DNA from: Flavobacteriales bacterium UBA7612
GTDB lineage: Bacteria > Bacteroidota > Bacteroidia > Flavobacteriales > Weeksellaceae
Assembly: GCA_002484335.1 (NCBI GenBank)
Contig: DLJQ01000006.1
Location: 52,831-116,830 of the forward strand
Length of the DNA: 64,000 bases
Reading direction: 5' to 3'
The position numbers were made by a program, and so were the translations under genes. Positions 35,903-45,175 of this stretch are shown in pieces. The notes under the pieces were generated by a model that saw only the letters and a program-made list of their open reading frames with translations, had not been told where the DNA came from and ran no database searches. The stretch's first letter is position 1. The number at the start of each line of letters is the position of its first letter.

Positions 35903-37774
35903 ATGATATTTCAATCAGAATATGATGTTATTGTAGTTGGTGGAGGACATGCTGGAGCAGAAGCTACAGCAGCAGCAGCTAACTTAGGAGCAAAAACATT
36001 GTTAGTTACAATGAATCTTCAAAGCATTGGACAAATGTCTTGTAATCCTGCAATGGGTGGAATTGCAAAAGGGCAAATTGTTCGAGAAATTGATGCTTTA
36101 GGAGGTTATTCAGGTATTATAACTGATAAAACAATGATTCAATTTAAAATGTTGAATCAATCTAAAGGTCCTGCAATGTGGTCTCCAAGAGCACAATCAG
36201 ACCGTATGCGTTTTGCAGAAGAATGGAGACTTTCTTTAGAAAGAACCGAGAACGTTGACTTTTTTCAAGATATGGTTAAAAGTCTAATCATAGAAAATGG
36301 AAAAGTTTGTGGTGTAAATACTGCAATGGGAATGAGTATTCGTTCTAAAGCTGTAGTTTTAACAAATGGGACTTTCTTAAATGGTTTAATCCATATTGGT
36401 GACAAGCAATTTGGTGGTGGACGTATGGGAGAAGGTGCTGCATTTGGTATTACTGAACAATTAGTTGATTTAGGTTTCGAAGCAGGAAGAATGAAAACAG
36501 GTACACCACCAAGAATTGATGGACGTTCTATTGATTATTCTAAAATGATTGAGCAGCCTGGTGATGAAAATCCTTCGAAATTTTCGTATTCGAATACTCC
36601 AAAGTTAACTAAGCAACGTTCTTGTTGGATTACTTACACAAACCAAGAAGTTCATGATTTATTAAGAGAAGGTTTCGATCGTTCACCAATGTTTAATGGA
36701 ACAATCAAATCTACAGGGCCAAGATATTGTCCTTCTATTGAGGATAAAATAAATCGTTTTGCTGATAAAGATCGTCATCAAATTTTTGCTGAACCAGAAG
36801 GTTGGGATACTGTTGAATATTACATTAATGGATTCTCAACTTCATTGCCAGATGATGTACAAGCAAAAGCTTTGCGCTCTATACCTGGATTTGAATATGC
36901 AAAAATTTTTAGACCAGGATATGCTATAGAATATGATTATTTTCCACCTACACAATTAAAACATACTTTAGAAACTAAGATTATAGAAAATTTATATTGT
37001 GCAGGACAAATTAATGGTACCACTGGATATGAAGAGGCAGCTTCTCAAGGTCTGATGGCTGGAATTAATGCAGCATTAAAAATACAAGATAAAGATCCAT
37101 TTATATTAAATAGAAATGAAGCTTATATAGGTGTTTTAATTGATGATTTAATTACTAAAGGTACTGAAGAGCCATATAGAATGTTTACATCAAGAGCTGA
37201 GTATAGAATTTTATTAAGACAAGATAATGCAGACGAACGTTTAACTCGTAAGGGATTTGATATTGGTCTTGCATCTGAAGATCGATTGAGAAGAATGGAA
37301 GAAAAATTTGATAAAGCCGAAAAGCTTGTTAATTATTTTGAAGAAAATTCGATTAAACCTCATGAGATTAATGAGGTAATAGAAGAGCGTGAAGGAACAT
37401 CTCTTAAGCAGCCTAATAAAATGATTTCTGTGATCACTAGACCAGAATTAAAGCTTTCTGATTTTACTAAATTAGAAAGAGTTAAGCAGTTTATTGAAAG
37501 TAATAATTATGACCAAGAGGAGTTAGAACAAACAGAAATTCAAATCAAGTATAAAGGTTATATTAAGAAAGAACAACAAAATGCAGATAAATTACATCGC
37601 TTAGAGAATCTAAAAATTCCTGCGAATATTGATTATAATGATTTTGTTTCTATGTCTATAGAAGCTCGTCAAAAGCTTACTAAAATAAAACCTGCTACTG
37701 TAGCACAAGCATCACGAATAAGTGGTGTTTCTCCAGCAGATATTAGTGTATTATTAATTTACATGGGTAGATAA
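35903..37774 (+). CDS. mnmG: tRNA uridine 5-carboxymethylaminomethyl modification enzyme MnmG
   Basis: A 623-residue FAD protein (GidA) that, with MnmE, modifies the wobble uridine of several tRNAs. The FAD loop VVGGGHAGAEA is at residues 11-21. The family signatures NPAMGGIAKGQIVREIDALG, GRMKTGTPPRIDGRS and GQINGTTGYEEAASQG are present, and a complete C-terminal helical domain recognises MnmE and tRNA. The length is standard. The gene is bracketed by two parS-like sites, one 36 bases upstream of its start and one 10 bases downstream of its stop. MnmG (gidA) is a common neighbour of chromosome-partition loci in bacteria. Confidence 0.97.
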   Translation: MIFQSEYDVIVVGGGHAGAEATAAAANLGAKTLLVTMNLQSIGQMSCNPAMGGIAKGQIVREIDALGGYSGIITDKTMIQFKMLNQSKGPAMWSPRAQSDRMRFAEEWRLSLERTENVDFFQDMVKSLIIENGKVCGVNTAMGMSIRSKAVVLTNGTFLNGLIHIGDKQFGGGRMGEGAAFGITEQLVDLGFEAGRMKTGTPPRIDGRSIDYSKMIEQPGDENPSKFSYSNTPKLTKQRSCWITYTNQEVHDLLREGFDRSPMFNGTIKSTGPRYCPSIEDKINRFADKDRHQIFAEPEGWDTVEYYINGFSTSLPDDVQAKALRSIPGFEYAKIFRPGYAIEYDYFPPTQLKHTLETKIIENLYCAGQINGTTGYEEAASQGLMAGINAALKIQDKDPFILNRNEAYIGVLIDDLITKGTEEPYRMFTSRAEYRILLRQDNADERLTRKGFDIGLASEDRLRRMEEKFDKAEKLVNYFEENSIKPHEINEVIEEREGTSLKQPNKMISVITRPELKLSDFTKLERVKQFIESNNYDQEELEQTEIQIKYKGYIKKEQQNADKLHRLENLKIPANIDYNDFVSMSIEARQKLTKIKPATVAQASRISGVSPADISVLLIYMGR

Positions 37775-37775
37775 A

Positions 37776-38669
37776 ATGAAAAATGTTCCACGTGAAACAT
37801 ATACAGAAAATCCTTCTTATGAAGGATTTTCTGGTATTAAGAAATTAGATTTAAAAGATTATTTTTTAACACAAGAAGAATTTGAATTATTTCAAGATTC
37901 AGATACGGGGCTTCTATATACAGTTCCCCAGCCATTAGATTCTTTAGGTAAATATTACGAAAGTGAAAATTATATCTCTCATACGGATAGTAAAAAAACT
38001 ATTTTCGAAAGATTTTATCAGATTGCAAAATCTATTAATTTAAATAATAAACTTAATTTGATAAATGAAGTATCCAAGGGGAAAAAGATGTTAGATTATG
38101 GTTGCGGAGTTGGAGATTATCTTGAATTTATGCAGAAGAATGGATATGATGTATTAGGAATGGAACCGAATGAGGCAGCTCGAAAAATAGCACAAACGAA
38201 GATCGGTCAATTAAAAGTAATATCAACAGAATTAAAAAATATTAATGAAAAATTCGATATAATTACATTATGGCATGTTTTGGAACATATCCCTAATTTA
38301 AATGAGATTATTGGAGAATTAAAAAATCATTTAACGGATAATGGAGTATTAATAATTGCCGTTCCCAATCATCAATCATATGATGCTAAATATTATGGTA
38401 AATATTGGGCAGCTTATGATGTACCAAGACATCTTTGGCACTTCTCTGATAAAAGTATGAGTAATTTACTTAGTAACTTTGGTATGAAAATTGATAAGAT
38501 TAGTCCAATGAAACTTGACGCATTTTATGTGAGTTTACTTTCAGAGAAATACAAGGGAAATAAATTTGGTTACTTTAATGCAATAAAAGTTGCTTTAAAG
38601 TCAAATTATTTAGCTAAAAATAATGGACAGTATTCATCTTTAATTTATACAATAAGAGCAAATAATTAG
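37776..38669 (+). CDS. Class I SAM-dependent methyltransferase
   Basis: A 297-residue methyltransferase. A degenerate N-terminal region with TGLLYTVPQPLDSLGKYYES is followed by the SAM-binding loop MLDYGCGVGDYLEFM near residue 108, the acidic MEPNEA end of strand 2, and the FDIITLWHVLEHIPNLNEII segment. Homologous genes are commonly found in Bacteroidota with the same start. The second parS-like site lies inside the first codons and dictates the residues NVPRET. It starts 1 base after the mnmG stop. The substrate is unknown. Confidence 0.85.
   Translation: MKNVPRETYTENPSYEGFSGIKKLDLKDYFLTQEEFELFQDSDTGLLYTVPQPLDSLGKYYESENYISHTDSKKTIFERFYQIAKSINLNNKLNLINEVSKGKKMLDYGCGVGDYLEFMQKNGYDVLGMEPNEAARKIAQTKIGQLKVISTELKNINEKFDIITLWHVLEHIPNLNEIIGELKNHLTDNGVLIIAVPNHQSYDAKYYGKYWAAYDVPRHLWHFSDKSMSNLLSNFGMKIDKISPMKLDAFYVSLLSEKYKGNKFGYFNAIKVALKSNYLAKNNGQYSSLIYTIRANN
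37784..37799. promoter_or_regulatory. parS-like centromere site 2 (inside methyltransferase codons)
   Basis: TGTTCCACGTGAAACA is the exact reverse complement of site 1 and fits the parS consensus TGTTNCACGTGAAACA. It lies within codons 3-8 of the methyltransferase gene, where it encodes NVPRET. Confidence 0.82.
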
Positions 38670-38779
38670 AGTTGTATTATACCTATAAAATTACCTTTTT
38701 TGTGTAATTTCTCATTTAAAATAACTAAATTGTAGCAACATATTTTGTTTCCTAAACAAATTTTAAATAATAAAAAACT

Positions 38780-39295
38780 ATGAAAAAAGGAATTTTAATC
38801 GCAGGAATTAGTGCAATGGCTTTACTTGGTTCTTGTGCATCTAATCCATCTGCTAAAGTAGCAAATGAAACAGGAAAAGTTGTTAGAGGATCTTGGACAC
38901 TTACAAGTGTTGATTATAGTGGTCTTGCTAAAAATAAAATTGAAGGTAATGTAAAAGTTAATGAATCTGTTTCTAAGGTTTTTGATACAGCTAGTCCACA
39001 ATGTTATGAAGGTTCTACATGGAGCCTAGTTCAAAATAATAAAAAAGGTACTTATACTTTTAATAATTCTGGTGCTGGTTGTCCTCAAGGAACAGCAAAT
39101 ATTATTTGGGATATGCAGCAAGATGGATCAACAACTTATTTTATCTTTAAAGATGTAACAGGTATCAAAGCTAAACAAAATACAGCTGGTTATAAAATGA
39201 GAGTTTCTAGTGCAAATGAAAATTCAATGACGTTAGTACAAGATGTAAAAGCTGATGGTAAAATAGCTCAAGTTATTTATAATTTCCAACGTTAA
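38780..39295 (+). CDS. Lipocalin-like lipoprotein
   Basis: A 171-residue lipoprotein with signal peptide and lipobox MALLGSCASNPSAK. The mature part (VVRGSWTLTSVDYSG at the start, YEGSTWSLVQNNKKGTYTF, then repeating beta strands) matches lipocalin-like proteins of Flavobacteriales that usually precede an OmpA-family gene, as here. It is likely a small beta barrel anchored in the outer or inner membrane; the ligand is unknown. The OmpA lipoprotein gene follows after 17 bases, so they form a two-gene operon. Confidence 0.82.
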   Translation: MKKGILIAGISAMALLGSCASNPSAKVANETGKVVRGSWTLTSVDYSGLAKNKIEGNVKVNESVSKVFDTASPQCYEGSTWSLVQNNKKGTYTFNNSGAGCPQGTANIIWDMQQDGSTTYFIFKDVTGIKAKQNTAGYKMRVSSANENSMTLVQDVKADGKIAQVIYNFQR

Positions 39296-39312
39296 AAATA
39301 AAATCTAATAAT

Positions 39313-39990
39313 ATGAAAAAAATAAATACTAAAGTAGCAGCTATAGTTTTAGGAGGATCTTTTATGTTTTCTTCATGTACAGCTGTACAAAATGCTAATA
39401 ACACACAAAAAGGTGCAGGAATTGGAGTTGTTGCCGGTGGAGTTTTAGGAGGGCTTATTGGTAAAGGTGCTGGAGGTGCATTAATTGGTGCTGCTGTTGG
39501 TGGTGCTGCCGGAGGACTTATTGGTCACAGTATGGATAAACAAGCTCAGAAAATTGAACAAGTTTTACCAGGTGCAGAAGTTGTAAGAACTGAAGAAGGG
39601 ATTAATCTTGTTTTAGATGAAAATTCTAGAGTTACTTTCGATTACAATAAATCTTCATTAACAAGTACTGCAAAAGCAAACTTAGATAAATTAATTGAAG
39701 TTTTTAAAGAATATCCTGATACAGATCTTTTAGTTATTGGGTATACAGATAATGTAGGTTCTCAATCTTATAATAAACCACTTTCTGAACAAAGAGCACA
39801 ATCTGTAAAAGATTATTTAATTTCGAAAGGAATTGCATCTTCTCGTCTAACATCTACTGGAAAAGGTATAGAAGATCCAATTGCTGATAATAGTACTGCT
39901 GAAGGTCGTGCTAAAAATAGACGTGTAGAAGTTACTATTACAGCTAACGAAAAAATGAAAGCTGACGCACAAAAAGAAGCAAATAAATAA
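39313..39990 (+). CDS. OmpA-family lipoprotein with glycine-zipper domain
   Basis: A 225-residue lipoprotein. The lipobox FMFSSCTAVQNANNT is followed by a glycine-zipper stretch (about residues 37-75, GIGVVAGGVLGGLIGKGAGG) likely to insert in the membrane. A C-terminal OmpA peptidoglycan-binding domain follows, with VIGYTDNVGSQSYNKPLS and GRAKNRRVEVTI. It should tether the outer membrane to peptidoglycan. It is the second gene of an operon with the lipocalin-like gene and ends at a hairpin terminator. Confidence 0.93.
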   Translation: MKKINTKVAAIVLGGSFMFSSCTAVQNANNTQKGAGIGVVAGGVLGGLIGKGAGGALIGAAVGGAAGGLIGHSMDKQAQKIEQVLPGAEVVRTEEGINLVLDENSRVTFDYNKSSLTSTAKANLDKLIEVFKEYPDTDLLVIGYTDNVGSQSYNKPLSEQRAQSVKDYLISKGIASSRLTSTGKGIEDPIADNSTAEGRAKNRRVEVTITANEKMKADAQKEANK

Positions 39991-40014
39991 GATGTATTTC
40001 TATAATATAATTTA

Positions 40015-40042
40015 AATGGAGTTCTATTGAGCTCCATTTTTT
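40015..40042 (+). terminator. Hairpin terminator after the OmpA-family gene
   Basis: AATGGAGTTC pairs with GAGCTCCATT (one G-U pair) around a 4-base loop, followed by a T-run. Confidence 0.85.
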
Positions 40043-40163
40043 ATTTAATTCTTTTATTATAAAGGATTTATTGTAAAATATTTTTTTATACTAATTTTTA
40101 GTAAAATATTAATCAATTTTAAACGTTTAAACGAATAATTATAACTTTAAAAATTCATTTAAT

Positions 40164-41261
40164 ATGAAACTAAAAACAACTTTAATTACTTTACTAATTG
40201 CTTTTGGATACACTTTGACAAGCTGTAATCAAGATGATTTAAAATCAGATTCTATTTCGGGAGATTATTCTTCAAATTCACTTTTAGCAAAAACTGATAG
40301 TTCTTCTGATTGTATTGCTCCTGGTTGGGCATCTCTTAATGGAGGAACAACAGGAGGAGGAAATGCTTCAGAAACGATTGTTACTACTTATGCTCAACTA
40401 AAAGCTGCAATAGAAAATAAATCTGTAAAAGTTGTTCGAGTTAAAGGAACAATTAAGATTACAACAAGGTTGTCTTTGAAAGACCAAAGTGGAAAAACAA
40501 TTTATGGAGAAAGTGGAGCAAAATTAGTTTCAACAGATCAAACAAAAGATGGATCAGGAATAATTAATATTAAAAATAGTAGTAATCTTATTATTAGAAA
40601 TCTTATTTTCGAAGGACCTGGTGCTTATGATACTGATGGTTGGGATAATGCTATTTTAGATAATTGTACGAATGTTTGGGTTGATCATTGCGAATTTAAA
40701 GATGGTGTTGATGGTAATTTTGATATTAAGAATAAATCAAATTATATAACGGTATCTTATACTAAATTTCATTACGAAAAAACTCCTAAAGCTGGAGGTC
40801 CTGGAGGTACAGATGATCATAGATTTTCTGATTTAATAGGTTCAAGTGATAGTGCTACTGGAGATCAAGGTAAATTAAAAATAACTTTTGCTAGATGTTG
40901 GTGGGGAGAAGGATGTAAAGAAAGAATGCCTAGAGTTAGATTTGGTCAAGTTCATATGGTTAATAATTATTATAATAGTACCGTTAGTAACAAATGTATT
41001 GCTGCTGGATACAAAGCAGATATTTATGTTGATGGAAATGTATTTGAAAATGTAAAAGAACCAATCAGTTTAATGAATGGATATACCGCTATAACTGTTA
41101 CTAATAATAATAGTTTTATTAACGTAAAAGGAAATACAAAAGGAAAAAATACTTCTTTCCTTCCACCCTACTCTATTTCTACTTTAGCATTATCTTCAGT
41201 AAAGTCTGATGTAACTAAAAATGCAGGTGCAACTGTAGGTGGGAATATTTGTAAATTTTAA
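40164..41261 (+). CDS. Pectate lyase family 1 (PL1) lipoprotein
   Basis: A 365-residue parallel-beta-helix lyase that cleaves polygalacturonate by calcium-dependent elimination. The signal peptide ends at lipobox TLTSCNQDDLK; the acidic pair soon after the cysteine resembles the surface-export signal of Bacteroidota lipoproteins. PL1 motifs are in order: NVWVDHCEFKDGVDGNFDIK, ITVSYTKFHYE, a DDHR segment, and RMPRVRFGQVHMVNNYYNS with the catalytic arginine. About 45 residues of Ser-rich linker precede the domain. It is a single gene with no neighbouring pectin genes, and an upstream sequence TAACTTTA is one base off the -7 consensus. Confidence 0.93.
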   Translation: MKLKTTLITLLIAFGYTLTSCNQDDLKSDSISGDYSSNSLLAKTDSSSDCIAPGWASLNGGTTGGGNASETIVTTYAQLKAAIENKSVKVVRVKGTIKITTRLSLKDQSGKTIYGESGAKLVSTDQTKDGSGIINIKNSSNLIIRNLIFEGPGAYDTDGWDNAILDNCTNVWVDHCEFKDGVDGNFDIKNKSNYITVSYTKFHYEKTPKAGGPGGTDDHRFSDLIGSSDSATGDQGKLKITFARCWWGEGCKERMPRVRFGQVHMVNNYYNSTVSNKCIAAGYKADIYVDGNVFENVKEPISLMNGYTAITVTNNNSFINVKGNTKGKNTSFLPPYSISTLALSSVKSDVTKNAGATVGGNICKF

Positions 41262-41280
41262 TAATTCACAACTCATATAT

Positions 41281-41312
41281 AAAAAAACCGAAAGATTTCT
41301 TTCGGTTTTTTT
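41281..41312. terminator. Bidirectional terminator after pectate lyase
   Basis: A perfect 15-bp stem (41281-41295 with 41298-41312) with a 2-base loop carries A- and T-runs. It serves pectate lyase and the converging lipoprotein gene. Confidence 0.9.
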
Positions 41313-41356
41313 TATATTAAATACGTTTTAATTAAGATATTATGTTAAATTAAATC

Positions 41357-42454
41357 TTATTTAAAACCAACAATAAATAACTTATTATTGATATTTTCTA
41401 AAGTCAATTGATATGTTGCAGAGCTATTATCTTTTAAATTAACCTCTACTCCAACCAAAGTGATTTTTTCATCAGCATCCAAAATACTTGTACTTTTTAT
41501 GGTTGCTTGTTCTAAACTTTTTAAAGTTGTATTAGAAGAAAATTTTTGGAAAGTAGTCCAATCATTATTTCTTGTTAATGCAAAAGCTCCTGAATAATTC
41601 TTTTTAGAGATATTACTGATAAATCGATTAGATAATGATTTTGCCATTTCCGCATCTTTATTAACTGCTTTAGTATTTGCGTTTGCTATTGCAATAGAAT
41701 CTGAAGCTTGATCTAAACCTAATAAATCAAGAGGAATTGTTATTGATTTTCTACTTGTTAAATATCTTTCAGGATTTTGAATTCTTACAGCAATGTCTAA
41801 CGTTTCATTTTTTAGTTTAGAAGCATCAAGAGAAGAATAATTAATAGTAATTAAATTATTACGGTATAAATCTGATGATGAAGATGGATTTATTGTTGAT
41901 CTGAAACTATAAACTATATTTCCAGAATTAAATACATCTATTGTTGCTGTAACAGGTTCATTAAGTTGTGTTTCTTGCCCTTGTGCATTATAGAAAAATG
42001 GAGTTAAAGAAATGTTTTTTTCATCTTGATTGATACTAAAATCGAAACGCTGAATATCAGAATTAGGATCTGTAATTGTATTTTCTTCTACTTGTTGATC
42101 AGCTAATTTAGGAATACCATTTACTAAAGGAACTTGATTTCTGTTCCATGTAAATTTATTTTCTAATGCTATTTTTTCTGCTAAATCAAAAACTTCATCA
42201 ACAGATTTTCCATTCAATAATTCGCGAACAGTTGCCCAACGAGATTCATCGCTAACATCGCGATTTGTTTTATATTCAAAAACTATTTGTAATGCCTCTT
42301 TAAATTTGTCTTGTTGTAAAAGAGGTAAAGATTTAGAAATTTCATCTACAGTTTCGCTGAAAGTTTGAGCAGAAGTAGAATCGATTTCTATTTTATCATT
42401 TTTACAACTCACTATCATTAATGCTAATGAAGCGATGATCAATAAACGTTTCAT
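41357..42454 (-). CDS. DUF6694-like lipoprotein
   Basis: A 365-residue lipoprotein with lipobox LMIVSCKNDKIEIDS. The region just after the cysteine (TFSETVDEISKSLPLLQQDK, FKEALQIVF, LLNGKSVDEVFDLAEKI) resembles the DUF6694 lipoprotein family, in which a short helical unit follows a sequence of the type IDxSTxxTF. The middle is beta-rich, and the C-terminal 90 residues (MAKSLSNRFISNISKKNYSG onwards) look like an NTF2-like or DUF domain. The function is unknown. It is monocistronic and ends at the terminator shared with pectate lyase. Confidence 0.6.
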   Translation of the reverse strand: MKRLLIIASLALMIVSCKNDKIEIDSTSAQTFSETVDEISKSLPLLQQDKFKEALQIVFEYKTNRDVSDESRWATVRELLNGKSVDEVFDLAEKIALENKFTWNRNQVPLVNGIPKLADQQVEENTITDPNSDIQRFDFSINQDEKNISLTPFFYNAQGQETQLNEPVTATIDVFNSGNIVYSFRSTINPSSSSDLYRNNLITINYSSLDASKLKNETLDIAVRIQNPERYLTSRKSITIPLDLLGLDQASDSIAIANANTKAVNKDAEMAKSLSNRFISNISKKNYSGAFALTRNNDWTTFQKFSSNTTLKSLEQATIKSTSILDADEKITLVGVEVNLKDNSSATYQLTLENINNKLFIVGFK

Positions 42455-42604
42455 ATTGTACTAATTAACACGTTTTTTTGTTAAACGTTATAAGTAGTAA
42501 ATATACTAAAATCTTAAATATTTTTTATAAAAAAACAGATATCCAAAAATTAGATACCTGCTTTTAACTATAAAACAATTAAAAAATTCTAAATAATCCT
42601 ACAC

Positions 42605-42725
42605 ATTGCTTTCGCAATAGCGATTGCAGTGGAAATCCTTTTTAGATTGGTGCATTTTAATATTCTATGAATGATCAATCTAAAAAGATTGGGAACGATA
42701 AAGCGCGCCCGAAGGGATTGCTCTA
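42605..42725 (-). repeat. Dispersed palindromic element, copy R3 (inverted)
   Basis: Read on the minus strand it contains AGCAATCCCTTCGGGCGCGC, CGTTCCCAATCTTTTTAGAT, a variable core, then AATCTAAAAAGGATTTCCAC and TGCAATCGCTATTGCGAAAG. The core arms CAATCTTTTTAGATTG and CCAATCTAAAAAGG can pair. It lies in the gap between the DUF6694-like and pirin genes. Confidence 0.82.
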
Positions 42726-42746
42726 GCAAAATGTTAGTTTATATTC

Positions 42747-43460
42747 TTATGTATTCATCGGAATTTCGATCAACATAATATTTGTATTTTTTGAAGCTAG
42801 AAAAGAAATTTCTTCTATATTTTCAATTTCTACAACATCTCTACGTTGAAGTTTATTTCCTTCAAATTCTATTTCTCCTTCTACAACCATAAGGAAAATA
42901 CCATTATTTTTCCCTTTTAGATGATAAGTTTCTTTTGTACTTTCTGTATATCGACCTAAAGAAATCCAAGCGTCTTGATGTATCCAAACTCCTTGATCAT
43001 CTGGATTTGGAGATAAAACCTGATACAATTTGTTTGTTTTTGCCACATCTTTTATTGACAATTGTTGATAACGTGGTTCTACATTTCTTTTATTTGGAAT
43101 AATCCATATTTGGAAAAAGTGACCTTCTTGTTTTTCATAAGCATTCATTTCGCTATGGTAAACACCAGTACCAGCACTCATAACTTGTATATCTCCAGCC
43201 TCGATAATAGAGCCTGTTCCCATAGAATCTTGATGAGAAATACCTCCTTTGGTTGGAATTGTGATAATTTCCATATTATCATGCGGATGTTTACCAAAGC
43301 CCATTCCTCCAGAAATAATATCATCATTTACAACTCTTAAAGCTCCGAAATGGATACGATTTGGATCATAGTAATTTGCAAAACTGTACGAATGTTTAGT
43401 ATTTAACCATCCGTGGTCTGCTCCTCCTCTAGCATCTGATTTATATACTTGAAATTTCAT
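42747..43460 (-). CDS. Pirin-family bicupin protein
   Basis: A 237-residue bicupin of the pirin (YhhW) type. The N-terminal cupin carries the metal residues in HPHDNMEIITI, HQDSMGTG and the second motif AGTGVYHSEMNA. The C-terminal cupin is degenerate. Some relatives have quercetinase activity; the in-cell role is not settled. The length equals E. coli YhhW. It is monocistronic with a -7 box just upstream. Confidence 0.9.
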   Translation of the reverse strand: MKFQVYKSDARGGADHGWLNTKHSYSFANYYDPNRIHFGALRVVNDDIISGGMGFGKHPHDNMEIITIPTKGGISHQDSMGTGSIIEAGDIQVMSAGTGVYHSEMNAYEKQEGHFFQIWIIPNKRNVEPRYQQLSIKDVAKTNKLYQVLSPNPDDQGVWIHQDAWISLGRYTESTKETYHLKGKNNGIFLMVVEGEIEFEGNKLQRRDVVEIENIEEISFLASKNTNIMLIEIPMNT

Positions 43461-43477
43461 GACTTATAATTTTATTA

Positions 43478-43485
43478 CAAATTTA
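43478..43485 (-). promoter_or_regulatory. -7 box of the pirin gene
   Basis: TAAATTTG on the minus strand matches TAnnTTTG, 18 bases upstream of the ATG. Confidence 0.5.
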
Positions 43486-43649
43486 GTTTGCAATGAATTG
43501 TCATACATTGATGTGTGTTAATTAATATATTAGTACATTAGTTTTTTGTAGAAAAGTTGCTTGTATCTATATATTTATTTAAAGAAGTTTTCTACGTTAT
43601 TTATAAAACTGTTTAAAAATAAGATATTATTACCCTAAAAAAATAAACT

Positions 43650-44486
43650 ATGAAATATCGATTAACTTTATTATTAATTTTTTTGTTTTTAATTAATGTA
43701 AATTCTCAAATAATCTCGGGTAAAATTTTAAATAAAGCTGGTGAATTAGTTTCAAACGCTAGAATTGGTATTGAAAATACTGAAATAGGAGATATTAGTA
43801 ATAATGACGGAACTTTTAAATTAAATCTAGATAATATTAATAAAAATGAACTTCTTAAAGTTTATATAAATGAATATAAACCTTACCATGTAAGAATTGA
43901 TGATTTTATTAATTCCAATCATAATATAATTCTGGATGAAAAAACTATAGAGCTTAAAACTGTTAATGTTCATTCTAAAAAGTATAAATTTAAAAACTTT
44001 GGAACTAAAAATAATAGTTGGGCATATTGTGGTTATAATACCGAAAAATTTCCTGAAAAAATTTTTCAAGAATATGCTATAAAAATTAAAAATAAAAAAA
44101 GATTAAAAGTTAATAAGATAAATCTTCATATTTTATCTATTGATGCTAAAGATACAATTACCATTTATTTTGATTTACAGAACGCAACCAATGGATTCCC
44201 AGATGATTTAAAATCATTAAGTGAAAATACACTACAATTAAATTTTACCAAAAATGAAATAATTGATAATAAAGTTTCACTTGATGTATCTAAACAAAAT
44301 ATCTGGACAAATGAGGATTTTTTCGTTTTGTTCAGAATTAATGAAGACTTCAAAGGTCAAATTTATTTTGGAGGTAATGTTTTTGCATTTTCAAAAGAAA
44401 CTTTTTATAGAAATTATTTTGGTAATTGGAAGAAGTTCTCAGCTGGAGAACCTTCTATTAACGTTGATGTAAAAATTGAAAAATAA
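43650..44486 (+). CDS. Exported protein with carboxypeptidase-regulatory-like domain
   Basis: A 278-residue protein with a signal peptide (LLLIFLFLINVNSQ) followed by a CarboxypepD_reg-like beta-sandwich at about residues 20-100 (ISGKILNKAGELVSNARIGI and DISNNDGTFKLNL). The C-terminal 170 residues are unrecognised and beta-rich, ending GEPSINVDVKIEK. Similar two-part exported proteins are common in Bacteroidota; some accompany TonB-dependent transporters, but none is next to this one. The function is unknown. No terminator or exact -7 box was seen. Confidence 0.68.
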   Translation: MKYRLTLLLIFLFLINVNSQIISGKILNKAGELVSNARIGIENTEIGDISNNDGTFKLNLDNINKNELLKVYINEYKPYHVRIDDFINSNHNIILDEKTIELKTVNVHSKKYKFKNFGTKNNSWAYCGYNTEKFPEKIFQEYAIKIKNKKRLKVNKINLHILSIDAKDTITIYFDLQNATNGFPDDLKSLSENTLQLNFTKNEIIDNKVSLDVSKQNIWTNEDFFVLFRINEDFKGQIYFGGNVFAFSKETFYRNYFGNWKKFSAGEPSINVDVKIEK

Positions 44487-44660
44487 GAAGGATGCCCGTA
44501 ATTTTTTTGATCTTTTTTGTAAAATTGATGATCTTGTAAAAGATAGAGTACAAAGAAAACATGAATAATTGTTACTAATAAATAGTCTATAAAAAAACTC
44601 TAATTATCTCTATAATTTAGGAATTTGTTTTAGAGCAAGCAGTATACAATGATATAATTA

Positions 44661-44978
44661 ATGGTGAATAGAAATTATAATATAGTTGTGGATTATATAT
44701 CCAAAGAGTTTGATCTTGATAAGGGGAAATTAAATACTTATACATCTCTTTCTGAGATAGGATTGGATGGAGATGATGTTTTAGATTTTTTACTCGGATT
44801 TTTTAAAAGATTTGGTATAGAATATGAACAGACTAATTATAAGGATTTTATTCCTCTAGAGAGCTATCCTATTTTTTTTGGAATTTTATCTTTATTTAAA
44901 AGAAATGAAATAGTAGACAATGAAATTTTTATAAAAGATTTAGTTATTTCATTGGATAAAAAAAAATGGTATAAATAA
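44661..44978 (+). CDS. DUF1493 family protein (acyl-carrier-like fold)
   Basis: A 105-residue protein. YTSLSEIGLDGDDVLDFLLGFFKRFGI matches the DUF1493 signature, where a short helix-turn with Asp-Leu/Gly-x-Asp-Gly-Asp-Asp resembles an acyl carrier protein, but without the carrier serine (GDD in place of DS). The family function is unknown; members often lie in variable regions near toxin or immunity genes. This one is monocistronic between an exported protein and a convergent dehydrogenase, with a hairpin at 45176-45204 downstream. Confidence 0.7.
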   Translation: MVNRNYNIVVDYISKEFDLDKGKLNTYTSLSEIGLDGDDVLDFLLGFFKRFGIEYEQTNYKDFIPLESYPIFFGILSLFKRNEIVDNEIFIKDLVISLDKKKWYK

Positions 44979-45175
44979 TACATAATTACGTAGACTTAAT
45001 ATTTTTTGTAAGATTTAATTACAGAATTCTCATCAAAAGATTTTATAATTAAGTATTATACTGAAAACAACGAGTAAATTAATTTAACTCTTTTTATTAG
45101 AAAAATAATAAAGCTTCAGAGAATTCTTATTTAGAAATAATAATTCCAATTAACTAAAAGAGCACTAAAAAATAA

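Noticed and set aside
43062..43340. 92-codon plus-strand frame opposite pirin
   Set aside because: Antisense of conserved cupin motifs; no independent support.
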